Shown piece by piece: positions 8,617-17,668 of a DNA stretch of 64,000 bases; the stretch's first letter is position 1; every line of letters begins with the position of its first letter. The notes below the pieces were generated by a model that saw only the letters and a list, made by a program, of their open reading frames with translations, did not search any database and was not told where the DNA came from. The DNA comes from Microcystis panniformis FACHB-1757 (lineage in GTDB: Bacteria > Cyanobacteriota > Cyanobacteriia > Cyanobacteriales > Microcystaceae): positions 3,472,001-3,536,000 of the forward strand of contig NZ_CP011339.1 in assembly GCF_001264245.1 (NCBI RefSeq), read 5' to 3'. The position numbers were made by a program, and so were the translations under genes.

Positions 8617-9576
8617 TTAATACTTAGCTTTGACGCGATTAACGATTAATTCTGCGAAGATATTGACTACTAGGGTCAAAACCAAGAGAACAAAACCCGC
8701 ATACATTAAAGCTGATACTTGCATTCCCGATGCTTCGGCGAATTGGTTAGCCAATAAGGAAGCGATCGTGTTAGCAGGGGCGAGAATAGAGGGACTAATG
8801 CGGTTAGAATTGCCGATAATCATCGTTACTGCCATGGTTTCCCCTAAAGCGCGCCCTAAAGCTAACATAATCCCCCCGACAATCCCGGAAAAAGCGGCAG
8901 GAATTAAGACTCGAAAAATTGTTTCCCAACGGGTGGCCCCCAAACCTAGGGAAGCTTGCCGCAAATCCGGCGGTAAAGCGGCCAAAGAGTCACGAGAGAT
9001 AGCGATAATAATCGGCAGGATCATAATTGCTAAAATAACCCCCGCCGGTAACATTCCAGGACCCCCTAAAGGAGTACTAAACAGAGGAATCCAACTAAAA
9101 TTAGCATTTAACCAGTTACCAAGGGGTCTGAGGATAGGAATCAATACAAAGATACCCCATAATCCGTAAACAACACTGGGAATAGCGGCCAAAAGTTGTA
9201 CGAGAAAAACCAAAATTGTTCGCGCATTTAAGGGAATAAAATCTTCGCTTAAAAAAATGGCTGAACCGATACCGAGGGGAACAGCAATCAGGAGGGCAAT
9301 CAGAGAACTCACGAGAGTTCCGTAGATAACCGGCAGAACTCCGAATTCTTCCCGACCGCGCACGGGATTCCAAGCGCTACTGGTCAAAAATCCCAGACCA
9401 AAGGTTTGAATCGCTGGTAAGGCCCGAATAAAAATAACTAGGGCAATTAGGAGCAAAATTACCCCAATAGCGATGGCAAAGGCGGTGGTTAATCCAACAA
9501 AGCCTTTATCGAGGATTTTTTCCGATTCTGGACGTTCTTTGAAAGTTGAGTCGGGCGAAACTGTGGGCGCACTCAT
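8617..9576 (-). CDS. pstC: phosphate ABC transporter permease PstC (system 2)
   Basis: 319-residue permease with an N-terminal membrane segment around residues 30-50, the PstC periplasmic stretch SSAWNPVRGREEFGV, and the docking loop RQASLGLGATRWETI near residue 203. It follows pstS (9668) with a gap of 91 bases. The GAT RW pattern in the loop and the whole length match PstC. Confidence 0.93.
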   Translation of the reverse strand: MSAPTVSPDSTFKERPESEKILDKGFVGLTTAFAIAIGVILLLIALVIFIRALPAIQTFGLGFLTSSAWNPVRGREEFGVLPVIYGTLVSSLIALLIAVPLGIGSAIFLSEDFIPLNARTILVFLVQLLAAIPSVVYGLWGIFVLIPILRPLGNWLNANFSWIPLFSTPLGGPGMLPAGVILAIMILPIIIAISRDSLAALPPDLRQASLGLGATRWETIFRVLIPAAFSGIVGGIMLALGRALGETMAVTMIIGNSNRISPSILAPANTIASLLANQFAEASGMQVSALMYAGFVLLVLTLVVNIFAELIVNRVKAKY

Positions 9577-9667
9577 GATTAGGGTTAAAATCCAGCTAGT
9601 TTGCGGTAGCTAAGGTCGAAATTGGCCTTTCTACACTATTGTAACTTTGAATACATTTTTTCGGCGA

Positions 9668-10789
9668 CTAATCCACCCTGATCGTGTAATCAGGATAGAT
9701 GACATCGGCGGCGGCGGCTACTCGTTCCCGGACGTTTTTCGGTAGGGGAATATAACCAAGGGGAGCTGCTTGTTCTTGTCCTTGGTTAAGTCCAAATTCG
9801 ATCATCGCCTCCATTGCTAAAGCTTTTTGGGGATCGTCGTATTTTTTATAAACTAACATCCAACTATAGGTGACAATGGGGTAGGAATTTTCCCCCGGCG
9901 GATCGACGATAAAAGCGCGTAAATTTTCAGGCAGTTCAACGTTAGCGAGGGTAGCAGCGGCGTTGGTTTCATCGGGGGCGACAAATTTACCCGCCTGGTT
10001 TTGTAGAGCGGCCATGGGCAGGTTATTATTTTTAGCGAAACCGTACTCAATATAGCCGATCGAGCCTTGATTTTGTTGAATTAGGGCAGTTACACCCTCA
10101 TTGCCTCTACCGCCAAGAAATTTACCTTTTTTGGTCGGCCATTGTACGGCTTTTCCGTCACCGATGCTTTTCTTCCATTCGGGACTAACGGCGCTTAAAA
10201 ACTTGGTAAAAACCCCCGTTGTTCCGCTACCGTCTGCCCGGTGAACTACGGTAATTTCTTGATCGGGTAGTTTTAAATCGGGGTTATCGGCGACAATTTT
10301 GGCATCGTTCCAACGGGTAATCGTGCCTAAAAAGATGCCTACATATGCTTCCCTACTTAGTTTCAGCCCTTCTACTCCGGGCAAATTATAAGCCATAACG
10401 ATGCTTCCCGCCGTCATCGGTAGCAGTAAAACCCCGCGGCTAACTCTGGCCATATCTTCGTCAGTCATGGCTACGTCGGAAGCGCCAAAATCGATCGTAC
10501 CTTGGATAAATTGTTCGACTCCCGCCCCGCTACCGGTAGATTGATAGTTAATTAGCAGTTTAGAAAATAGTTGATTGATGGTGACAAACCAGTTTTGATA
10601 TAGGGGTGCAGGAAAAGAAGCGCCCGCACCATTGAGGGCGACCTCTCCTTGCAGAGGAACCTGGGCGATTCTATTGCTTCCCTCTCCGCTGGTTCCCGCC
10701 GTATCGCCGCCACCACAAGCGGTTAAAGTCGCTGTTAGAGTCGCTAGGGATAAGGATGTTAGTAAATGGGTTCTATTTTTGTTGAGCAT
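9668..10789 (-). CDS. pstS: phosphate-binding lipoprotein PstS (system 2)
   Basis: 373-residue periplasmic phosphate receptor of the classical PstS type, unlike the SphX-type proteins elsewhere in the window. A signal segment ends in the lipobox LTAC (cysteine near residue 25). The ligand loops NGAGASFPAPLY (near residue 53), QSTGSGAGVEQF and HRADGSGTTGVF are present, as in other PstS proteins. It is the first gene of pstS-pstC-pstA-pstB-pstB and a Pho-box-like pair lies upstream at 10847-10865. Confidence 0.93.
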   Translation of the reverse strand: MLNKNRTHLLTSLSLATLTATLTACGGGDTAGTSGEGSNRIAQVPLQGEVALNGAGASFPAPLYQNWFVTINQLFSKLLINYQSTGSGAGVEQFIQGTIDFGASDVAMTDEDMARVSRGVLLLPMTAGSIVMAYNLPGVEGLKLSREAYVGIFLGTITRWNDAKIVADNPDLKLPDQEITVVHRADGSGTTGVFTKFLSAVSPEWKKSIGDGKAVQWPTKKGKFLGGRGNEGVTALIQQNQGSIGYIEYGFAKNNNLPMAALQNQAGKFVAPDETNAAATLANVELPENLRAFIVDPPGENSYPIVTYSWMLVYKKYDDPQKALAMEAMIEFGLNQGQEQAAPLGYIPLPKNVRERVAAAADVIYPDYTIRVD

Positions 10790-11163
10790 AGGATTAATTT
10801 TGATCCGTAAACTGCCTTAAATCTTACGCTAGAATTTACCACTGCTTGGTAAAGAATAGGTTAAGAAGTGAATAAAAGAACGTAATGTATTGTCAATAAA
10901 AATTTTCTCGATAACTAGACAAAAATCTCCACTTCTTTTACCATTTGTTTTGACTAAACATTAGTTTTAAGTCGCGGGTAAAGCCACTAACTTTTCCTGT
11001 CTAGATAGGGGGTTTCTCTTTCCCTACCATTATAGTGACGTAAAAACAACAAAGAAAAGATTAAGGTTTTTATCCATCATCCCTCAGCTTTTTTCTTCCC
11101 ACTTCCCTACTTCCCCAGTGATAACTGAAAAGTCTCCCCAATACCCGTTTTTACTTTCTCCTT
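10790..11163. other. divergent intergenic region pstS/sphX
   Basis: A 374-base AT-rich region between the divergent pstS (minus) and sphX (plus). It should hold both promoters. Apart from the Pho-box-like pair at 10847-10865 I see no further clear operator. Confidence 0.6.
10847..10865 (-). promoter_or_regulatory. Pho-box-like octamer pair upstream of pstS (system 2)
   Basis: On the minus strand CTTAACCT, 3 bases, CTTTACCA. This is the 8+3+8 arrangement of cyanobacterial Pho boxes and lies 58 bases before the pstS start codon. SphR binding is inferred. Confidence 0.6.
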
Positions 11164-12207
11164 TTGACACCTATGCTAGAAATCTTTACTCAGCTATCTC
11201 GTCCCACCAAAGTAGTGGCAACCATACTAGGAACTGCTCTACTTTTCCCCGCTTGTGCCAATATTAATCCTCAAGACCTAAAACCAATTAAAATCGATGG
11301 TTCGAGTACCGTAGCACCAATTACCGATAAAGTTCTCGAAGATTTTAAAGCCAATCCTCCCCACAAAGCTTTGGCTGATGTTAAAGTTGACGCTAATATT
11401 TCAGGAACCGGCGGCGGTTTTAGAAAATTTTGTGCGGGAGAAACCGATATTAATAATGCTTCTCGGCCGATTTCTGTGGAAGAATTAAAAAAATGTGATG
11501 CTAATAAGATAAGATTTATTGAACTACCGATCGCTTTTGATGCTTTAACCGTGGTAGTCAATCCCCAAAATAACTGGGTTGATGATATTTCCACCACAGA
11601 ATTAAGAACTATTTGGGAACCAGCGGCCGAGAATAAAATCAAACGTTGGAATCAAATTAATCCCGCTTGGCCCGACCAACCGATTACCCTTCATGGGCCG
11701 GGTAAAGATTCCGGAACCTACGATTTTTTTAGTGAGGTAATTAACGGCAAAGATGCCAGTCGTGGGGACTTTAATTTTAGTGAAGATGACCAAGCTTTAG
11801 TTAATGCCGTCAGTCAAGATGCCAACGCTTTAGGCTATTTTGGCCATGCTTACTATGAACAAAATCGGGATAAATTAAAAGCTTTGAAAGTTAACGGTAT
11901 TGAACCAACTCGCGGCAATGTCGAGGATAGTAAATATCAGCCTTTATCGCGTCCTTTGTTTATCTATGTTAATGCCCAAAAAGCCCAAGAGAATCCCGCT
12001 TTAGAGAAATTTGTTAAATATTATCTCGATCGAGTTCCCAATTTATTAGATAGTATTGGTTATATTCCCCTACCCGATGAGGCCTATCATTTGGCAAGGG
12101 TACAGTTGCAAAAATTTGAGGTAGGAACGGTTTTTGATGGCCGACCCCAACCCAATTTAACCATCGGGGAATTACTTCGTAAACAAGCTCAATTTGAAGC
12201 GAAGTAA
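11164..12207 (+). CDS. sphX: SphX-like phosphate-binding lipoprotein
   Basis: 347-residue homologue of the product at 221-1246. The chosen start is a TTG/ATG-type start region with ATG at 11173 also in frame; the hydrophobic segment ends in FPAC, a lipobox-like sequence. Loops PIKIDGSSTVAPIT and GPGKDSGTYDFF match the family. Compared with the other copies the first loop has alanine instead of tyrosine (TVAPIT). It is divergent from the second Pst operon, so the island is bracketed by two SphX genes, both on the plus strand. Confidence 0.87.
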   Translation: MTPMLEIFTQLSRPTKVVATILGTALLFPACANINPQDLKPIKIDGSSTVAPITDKVLEDFKANPPHKALADVKVDANISGTGGGFRKFCAGETDINNASRPISVEELKKCDANKIRFIELPIAFDALTVVVNPQNNWVDDISTTELRTIWEPAAENKIKRWNQINPAWPDQPITLHGPGKDSGTYDFFSEVINGKDASRGDFNFSEDDQALVNAVSQDANALGYFGHAYYEQNRDKLKALKVNGIEPTRGNVEDSKYQPLSRPLFIYVNAQKAQENPALEKFVKYYLDRVPNLLDSIGYIPLPDEAYHLARVQLQKFEVGTVFDGRPQPNLTIGELLRKQAQFEAK

Positions 12208-12219
12208 CGATTCCCATCT

Positions 12220-12260
12220 GATACTAAATCCGTTGACTATAGGCTACATATCAGGACAGG
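12220..12260. repeat. dispersed ~40-bp repeat (copy 2)
   Basis: Reverse-orientation relative of the repeat at 31-70, containing ATACTAAATCCGTTGACTAT and TATCAGGACAGG. It directly follows the sphX gene. The rest of the spacer up to nirA holds a CACTTCGACAGGCTCAGTG word (12363-12381) common in intergenic REP-like sequences. Confidence 0.6.
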
Positions 12261-12411
12261 CACTCCTGCAAGGGGAGTGACTCTTAAATTATTACAGATG
12301 CGTCAGCAGCTGCGTGTAAGCATCCCACCGAAAAACTAATGCGCTCCGGGGTTTGGGGGCGGCACTTCGACAGGCTCAGTGACCGCGCCACGCCCCCAAC
12401 GGGGGGTTTGG

Positions 12412-12439
12412 GTAGGGTTGATTCATGAATCAACCCTAC
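12412..12439. terminator. 28-bp perfect palindrome, probable terminator
   Basis: A perfect inverted repeat GTAGGGTTGATTCA/TGAATCAACCCTAC with no loop, 18 bases beyond the nirA stop codon. It could stop nirA transcription, though the following T-run is weak; it may instead be part of a repeat element. Confidence 0.5.
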
Positions 12440-12456
12440 ATCGAGAAACTTGTTAA

Positions 12457-13998
12457 TTAACCCTTCGGTGTCGCCCCAAATTGCTCGATGAGGATAGAAG
12501 TTAACACCGATTTTAGGTCTTCACAGGGAATCCCTTTTTGTACACAGCTTCCCAGGTGAGCATCTTTACCCACTTTACCCCCCATGTAGAGGTCAACTCC
12601 CTCCACGGTTTTGCCGTCTTTGCGCGCTTTTGTCCCCATCAAACCGATATCGGCCACTTGGGGTTGTCCGCAGGAGTTAGGGCAACCAGTCCAGTGCATA
12701 CGCACACCCCGGGGGATATTTAATTCGGCATCTAACTGACTAATCAAGTCCACAGCCTTATTTTTGGTTTCAATCAGGGCAAAATTGCAGAATTGCGCCC
12801 CCGTGCAGGAAACGAGCGCTCGTTGTAAAGGAGTGGGATTGGGGGTAAACTTAGCCAGTAAAGGCTCGGTTAAAAGAGTCGCCATATTTTCAGCCGCTAT
12901 ATTGGGAATAATCACGTTTTGTTCCACGGTTAAACGCAATTCTCCGCTGCCATACACTTCGGCAATCCGGGCCAAATCGAACATATCATCGGCAAATAGA
13001 CGACCAACGGGAACACAAAGACCGATATAGCTCAATCCCTCCTGTTTTTGCGGAAAAACTCCCAAATGATCCCGTTTTTCCCAGTCGATTGCGTCTTTTT
13101 CGGCGGCCGTTGCCAAGGCATAACCTAAGTGATTAGCCACCCGCGTGCGGAATTCCTCGATTCCCCACTCATCAATTAACCACATTAAACGGGATTTTTG
13201 ACGATTGGCGCGCAATCCATTGTCGCGGTAAACTTCCAAAATTCCTCGGCATAAATCCACCACTTCCTGATTCGGTCTCACCCAAACATTCATAGGAATT
13301 GCCGCTTCACAGCGTTTAGCCGAGAAAAAGCCACCCACCACGACATTAAAGCCTAATTCTCCCTCTTTATAGCCAGGAACAAAGGCAATATCGTTAATTT
13401 CCGCATGAACCGAGTTATCCCGTCCCCCCTCGATGGCAATATTAAATTTGCGGGGCAGATTGCTAAATTGATAATTACCTTGACCGCAGTTGGTAATCAT
13501 ATCTTGGACTTTTTGGACTAATTCCCTGGTATCAATTAATTCATCCGCGTCTAGTCCTGCCATGGGTGAACCGGTAATATTTCTGACATTATCCATGCCC
13601 GATTGTACCGAAGTCATACTCACGGATTTTAGTCGTTGGAAAATATCAGGAAGATCTTCGATGCGAATACCGCGTAATTGTAGGTTCTGACGAGTAGTAA
13701 TATCGGCATTACCATCATCGCCGTAACGCTGCACGATTTCCCCTAAAACGCGCATTTGCTCACTGCTAATAATGCCGTTAGGAACCCGCAAACGCATCAT
13801 AAATTTGCCCGGGGTGACGGGACGATAAAAGACCCCCACCCATTTTAAGCGATATTCTAAATCGGTTTTATCCATCGCTTCCCAACCGATTTGGGCAAAA
13901 TGGTCTAGTTCATCTTTAATGGCTAATCCGTCTTTTTCTGCTTTAAATTTCTCGAATTTATTGAGAGTTGTTCCATCTTTTTCAGGTGCTTGTACCAC
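12457..13998 (-). CDS. nirA: ferredoxin-nitrite reductase NirA
   Basis: Reduces nitrite to ammonium with six electrons from ferredoxin in nitrate assimilation. 513 residues, the usual cyanobacterial length. The siroheme/[4Fe-4S] cysteines are C398 and C404 (CTGAQFC) and C439 and C443 (CPNSC). Two nitrite/sulfite reductase repeats (around residues 60-130 and 320-385) and the siroheme-binding TTRQNLQLRG near residue 100 are visible. A sulfite reductase is the alternative, but the length, N-terminus and the nrt operon later in the window favour nitrite reductase. A near-consensus NtcA site lies at 14173-14186. Confidence 0.92.
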   Translation of the reverse strand: MVQAPEKDGTTLNKFEKFKAEKDGLAIKDELDHFAQIGWEAMDKTDLEYRLKWVGVFYRPVTPGKFMMRLRVPNGIISSEQMRVLGEIVQRYGDDGNADITTRQNLQLRGIRIEDLPDIFQRLKSVSMTSVQSGMDNVRNITGSPMAGLDADELIDTRELVQKVQDMITNCGQGNYQFSNLPRKFNIAIEGGRDNSVHAEINDIAFVPGYKEGELGFNVVVGGFFSAKRCEAAIPMNVWVRPNQEVVDLCRGILEVYRDNGLRANRQKSRLMWLIDEWGIEEFRTRVANHLGYALATAAEKDAIDWEKRDHLGVFPQKQEGLSYIGLCVPVGRLFADDMFDLARIAEVYGSGELRLTVEQNVIIPNIAAENMATLLTEPLLAKFTPNPTPLQRALVSCTGAQFCNFALIETKNKAVDLISQLDAELNIPRGVRMHWTGCPNSCGQPQVADIGLMGTKARKDGKTVEGVDLYMGGKVGKDAHLGSCVQKGIPCEDLKSVLTSILIEQFGATPKG

Positions 13999-14172
13999 GA
14001 ATCTATCTCCTTTTGGTTTGTGGGTGTAATTGTTCTAGTTGGTGCGGGTTAGAAATGAAGAAATCGGGATTTAACAATAAGTATTCTTTAAAATACCGTC
14101 GTCATTAGCAAAAATTTAGTAATTTACCTAGTCTCTATTTGTTATTTAATTATTTTTAACTTGGATAATTTT

Positions 14173-14186
14173 GTATTGTTTGTAAC
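14173..14186 (-). promoter_or_regulatory. candidate NtcA site upstream of nirA
   Basis: GTT-N8-TAC on the minus strand (GTA-N8-AAC on plus), one base off the NtcA consensus GTA-N8-TAC, about 175 bases before the nirA start. No good -10 hexamer is placed 22 bases downstream, so this is only a candidate. nirA genes are generally NtcA-activated. Confidence 0.35.
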
Positions 14187-14243
14187 AGAAATCCGTTAAC
14201 CATCGTGTTTAAGGATTTATATCATGCAGTAAGTGCATTGAGA

Positions 14244-14322
14244 TGGGGTGTGGGGTGTGGGGTGTGGGGTGTGGGGTGTGGGGTGTGGGGTGTGGGTGTG
14301 GGGTGTGGGTGTGGGGTGTGGG
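14244..14322. repeat. GTGTGGG/GTGTGGGG tandem array
   Basis: About eleven copies of GGGGTGT with length slippage (some units GGGTGT). It lies in the divergent spacer between nirA and the LON-domain gene. The apparent reading frame through it (Gly-Val-Cys-Trp-rich) is a by-product of the repeat. Confidence 0.85.
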
Positions 14323-14444
14323 GAGAATAAATAAAGGCAATCTCCCGACTCCTGAATACTGGCTCGGAGTCTCTTGCCCTTACCTAGCGGTTCAGGGGGT
14401 ATTGTGTAAAAATAAGAAAAGATCGGTTTTTTTTTACTAAACCT

Positions 14445-15083
14445 ATGGCCACTTCTTCCATTGCCGTTAGAGAATTACCTCTCTTTCCCCTACCCGAAGT
14501 TGTTTTATTCCCGGGTCGTCCTCTGCCCCTGCACATCTTCGAGTTTCGCTATCGGATTATGATGAATACGATATTGGAAGAAGATCGCCGTTTTGGGGTC
14601 TTAATGGTAGATCCAGCCACGGGAGAAATCGCTAAAGTCGGCAGTTGTGCGGAAGTTGTCCGTTGTCAACGTCTCCCGGATGATCGCTTAAAAATTCTCA
14701 CCATCGGTCAACAGCGTTTCCGTGTCCTAGAATACGTCCGGGAAAAACCCTATCGTGTCGGTTTGGTGGAGTGGATTGAAGATGTCCCCACCATCCAAGA
14801 TCTGCGACCTCTGGCCAAAGAAGTGGATCGACTGCTGCGGGATGTGGTCCATCTATCAGCCAAATTAACCGCTCAAAAAATTGAACTCCCCGACGATTTG
14901 CCTAGTCTTCCCCTGGAATTATCCTACTGGGTGGCGGGTAATCTCTACGGTGTGGCCGGGGAACAACAAGCTTTATTAGAAATGCTCGATACAGTCAGTC
15001 GTCTCCAACGAGAATCGGAAATTCTCACCTCAACCCGCAATCATCTGGCCGCTCGCACGGCTCTTAAAGATGCTTTAAATTAA
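14445..15083 (+). CDS. LON peptidase substrate-binding-domain protein
   Basis: 212-residue protein consisting of the N-terminal LON substrate-binding domain alone. The opening ELPLFPLPEVVLFPGRPLPLHIFEFRYR is typical of the family, and the C-terminal half is helical (around residues 120-205). There is no AAA+ or protease domain, so it is not Lon itself. Single-domain LON proteins are widespread in cyanobacteria; their biochemical role is not established. A strong hairpin follows at 15132-15166. Confidence 0.85.
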   Translation: MATSSIAVRELPLFPLPEVVLFPGRPLPLHIFEFRYRIMMNTILEEDRRFGVLMVDPATGEIAKVGSCAEVVRCQRLPDDRLKILTIGQQRFRVLEYVREKPYRVGLVEWIEDVPTIQDLRPLAKEVDRLLRDVVHLSAKLTAQKIELPDDLPSLPLELSYWVAGNLYGVAGEQQALLEMLDTVSRLQRESEILTSTRNHLAARTALKDALN

Positions 15084-15131
15084 TAATCTGTAGGTTTTTC
15101 AGCTGCGGGAGAGGGAAATGGGGGACATGAG

Positions 15132-15166
15132 CAGAAAACGGGTTTCTCCGAGAAACCCGTTTTCTG
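15132..15166 (+). terminator. 16-bp perfect hairpin, probable terminator
   Basis: A perfect 16-bp stem (CAGAAAACGGGTTTCT and its complement) with a CCG loop, 48 bases after the LON-domain gene. The 3' arm contains a short T-run. Likely intrinsic terminator. Confidence 0.65.
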
Positions 15167-15170
15167 TGCG

Positions 15171-15265
15171 TTACTCAACGGATTTAGTATTATTTCAGTG
15201 AACAGTGAACAGTAATCAGTGAACTGATAACTGACCCACTGATAACTGATAACTGATAAATGATA
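15171..15265. repeat. half copy of the dispersed repeat plus heptamer spacer
   Basis: ACTCAACGGATTTAGTAT (as at 51-69) is followed by AGTGAACAGTAATC-type words and ATAACTG heptamers up to about 15265. Non-coding. Confidence 0.6.
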
Positions 15266-15354
15266 ACTGTTAATCTGGGGATTACCTAATGTTTACCTTG
15301 ATACCGTAGAGTGGGGTTAAAATTGTTAGCCCCTCACCTAGGAGAACTTTGATC

Positions 15355-15957
15355 ATGTTGCTGACCTATAATCCCAACTCCTCACCCTTCCGAGAAGACT
15401 ATAGCGAGAGTCGTCGGCTCCATTTTTATGATCGCGGGGAAAATATTCCTCTGGTGGTTGATGGAGTCTGGCAAGTTTATCGGGGTATGGCGCAACTAAG
15501 TCAAGTATCTGAGAGTGGGGAGGAAATTTTACTAGGCTGGGTTCATTCATCCCACTTTTTTGGCTTAAATTTGACCCATCTGGAATCCTATCACGCCAGA
15601 GCCTTGTCGGAACTGTACCTAAAGTGGTACACGATCGCCGAAGTGGAAAATTCGGCGGAATTAACCAGGATGATGTTAAATCAAATGATCCGTCGTCAAC
15701 AACAAACGGAATCCCTACTTGCGATCGCAGGAATCAAACGAGTCGAGGAACGTCTCCAGCAGTTACTACAGCTATTAAAGCGGGAAATGGGAGAACCAAT
15801 CGCCCAAGGCAGTCGTTTAAAGATCCGTTTAACCCATCAAAATCTCGCCAATGCTATCGGTACTACAAGGGTAACGGTGACGCGTTTATTAGGCGAATTT
15901 CAGCGTCAGGGAGCGGTGAGCAGCGATCACGATCGCCATTTAATCATTCACGATTAA
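15355..15957 (+). CDS. Crp/Fnr-family transcriptional regulator
   Basis: Roughly 200-residue DNA-binding regulator. The first half is a cyclic-nucleotide-binding-type beta-roll (about residues 20-110) and the C-terminal part a Crp-type winged helix with the recognition helix region LTHQNLANAIGTTRVTVTRLLGEFQRQG (about residues 152-180, the TR-TVTR pattern is typical of NtcA/Crp). The ATG at 15355 is preceded by a good ribosome-binding site (GGAG at 15341-15344); a TTG two codons earlier is less likely. It is not NtcA itself: the NtcA effector and DNA-contact segments differ. Effector unknown. Confidence 0.8.
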   Translation: MLLTYNPNSSPFREDYSESRRLHFYDRGENIPLVVDGVWQVYRGMAQLSQVSESGEEILLGWVHSSHFFGLNLTHLESYHARALSELYLKWYTIAEVENSAELTRMMLNQMIRRQQQTESLLAIAGIKRVEERLQQLLQLLKREMGEPIAQGSRLKIRLTHQNLANAIGTTRVTVTRLLGEFQRQGAVSSDHDRHLIIHD

Positions 15958-15967
15958 CTCAGTCCTG

Positions 15968-16320
15968 TTGACATCCTCGCCCCCCTAAAAGTGCGGCGAT
16001 TCCTAAACCTCACGATTTAAGTTTCTGCTTCCACCACCGTCGCATACCACAGTTAAAAAACCATGTACTGTCTTACACAGAGTCCACAGACTTTCGCCCC
16101 ATTTCAGAAGCCCGATTCCTTGTGTCCCACGGTACGTTGACCGCCTATAGCTTCTTGTACTTGTTGCGCGCGACTTTTTACCCGGCCAAGCTTTTCTGGT
16201 CGGAACCCCCTAAGTCTAGTTTTCAAGGTGCTGCGCCGTCCACTTGGTTTTCGAGACTGGCCTTTTAATTCTAACGTAAAGCCAACCTAGAACGGCGGGG
16301 TTTCAGACCCAAAATTTCCG
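15968..16320 (-). mobile_element. 353-bp IS200/IS605-like remnant (copy 1)
   Basis: A 353-base block repeated in opposite orientation at 48982-49334 with only a handful of differences. On the minus strand it ends with a hairpin and GAGGATGTCAA, the type of right end seen in cyanobacterial IS200/IS605 (TnpB) elements. No tnpA or tnpB gene is left; one minus-strand frame stays open for about 85 codons before the right end. In this copy the terminal hairpin has a G where copy 2 has C (GGGGGGC versus GGGCGGC), so its stem is weaker. It may be a non-autonomous element or a fossil of the TnpB 3' end and guide-RNA scaffold. Confidence 0.6.
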
Positions 16321-16411
16321 ATGAAAAAATTTTCACCCCCACAGATGAAAGAGGTTTCTTTCCCTACACCCCACACCCTACACCCCACACCCTCTTTCAA
16401 GTCAGACAATT

Positions 16412-17332
16412 TTAGTCAGATCCTGCCATAATAGAATCCCCGCGCAAGTCCACTAATTGCCAAGCTAATTTAGCAGCCCCCACCATGCCGGCGCCATTAC
16501 CTAACTCGGCCGTTAATACCTCTAATCCTTCTCTGGAACTAGGTAAAACCCGTCTTTCGATTTCTGTGAGGAGAGAGGGAAAGAAAAACTTAGCACTGGC
16601 GCTAATACCGCCGCCGATAATTACCGCCTCTGGGGTGAGAACATAGAGTAAACTGGCGATACCAGCCCCCAGTAAACAACCGTAACCCTGCCAGAATTGT
16701 AAAGCCCCTTGATCGCCTTTTTCGGCCAATTCCGCCAATTGCTTCGGTTCTTTGCCGGTCATCCGGCGAATAGCTTGCAGGGAGACGTATTGTTCTAAGG
16801 AACCCTGATTACCGCTATTGCACAAGGGACCGTCAAAATTGAGGGTTATTAAGCCTAATTCGGCGGCCGTTCCCTTGCTGCCGACAAATAAGTTACCATC
16901 AAGGATAATTGCCCCTCCTACTCCCGTCCCCAAGGTCAACAGGATCAAGTTTTGAAACCGTTTGCCCGCTCCTAACCAAGCTTCCCCCAAACCGGCACAA
17001 TTGGCATCATTGGCTAAAATTGTCGGCATTCCCGTACTTTCTTCTAACCAATCGGCGAGGGGAATATCCCGCCATCCTGCCAAATTAATCGCTATTTTGA
17101 CAATTCTTCCCTGAGCATCCGCCGGACCTGGCGTTCCCACACCGAGCGCTTGACAACTTTTATCTAAATTTACTTGACAAATGCCTTGATGTATGGTATG
17201 GGCGACTTCTTTGGGTGTAGCGGGTTGGGGAGTGGGTAAGGTGAGAGATTCGAGACAATTGCCCTCTTGGTCAAATTTACCAATTTTAATAGCGGTTCCA
17301 CCTAAATCGACACCTATGACTGTTTTCACCAT
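16412..17332 (-). CDS. ROK-family sugar kinase (glucokinase-like)
   Basis: 306-residue ATP-dependent sugar kinase. The N-terminal phosphate motif IGVDLGGTAIK (residues 6-16), the central LTLGTGVGGAIILDG and the ROK signature region around ELGLITLNFDGPLCNSGNQGSLEQYVS are present; the usual zinc-binding CXCGXXGCXE is degenerate here (CNSGNQGSLE), with two of the cysteines missing. It may be glucokinase or another hexose kinase. It stands alone between a repeat element and a MITE. Confidence 0.82.
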   Translation of the reverse strand: MVKTVIGVDLGGTAIKIGKFDQEGNCLESLTLPTPQPATPKEVAHTIHQGICQVNLDKSCQALGVGTPGPADAQGRIVKIAINLAGWRDIPLADWLEESTGMPTILANDANCAGLGEAWLGAGKRFQNLILLTLGTGVGGAIILDGNLFVGSKGTAAELGLITLNFDGPLCNSGNQGSLEQYVSLQAIRRMTGKEPKQLAELAEKGDQGALQFWQGYGCLLGAGIASLLYVLTPEAVIIGGGISASAKFFFPSLLTEIERRVLPSSREGLEVLTAELGNGAGMVGAAKLAWQLVDLRGDSIMAGSD

Positions 17333-17360
17333 CGGGCTTTCCTTGTTACTCTGGGAATAG

Positions 17361-17484
17361 CTAAGTAGGGAGGCATAATTATTTGTAGGATGGGTTAGCG
17401 GTAGCGTAACATAATCGTAGGTTGGGTTTCATGCTTCAACCCAACCTACGTTCATCTTATATTTAATTCCACCCACCCACTTAG
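17361..17484. repeat. MITE-A copy 2 (full length)
   Basis: 124-base element with imperfect terminal inverted repeats (CTAAGTAGGGAGG at the left, CCCACCCACTTAG at the right) and an internal palindrome GTTGGGTTTCATGCTTCAACCCAAC. No coding capacity. The same element occurs four more times in the window. Confidence 0.8.
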
Positions 17485-17668
17485 GTTTATTATCACTCTT
17501 TTTGGCGGTTTTTTTCGCAGTTAGATGTGATCGAGAGGATAATTCGGCTAAACTGGCAAAACTAGCTGATTGATTAGCCCCAAATTTCTTCTATACTTTG
17601 GACACCGGCAGCTTAACTCCTGATTTTTCTCCATTTTTAAGTAGGTAGGCGTTAAAAATTATCAGATG

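Noticed and set aside
12457..13998. Sulfite reductase
   Set aside because: Length and N-terminal sequence match ferredoxin-nitrite reductase; assimilatory sulfite reductases are longer.
14243..14440. 65-residue Gly/Val/Cys/Trp-rich frame
   Set aside because: Produced by the GTGTGGG tandem array; no conserved features.
15968..16320. Reading the 353-bp element as a protein-coding tnpB
   Set aside because: Only a partial frame with no TnpB catalytic motifs is visible; an RNA-type or non-autonomous element fits better.
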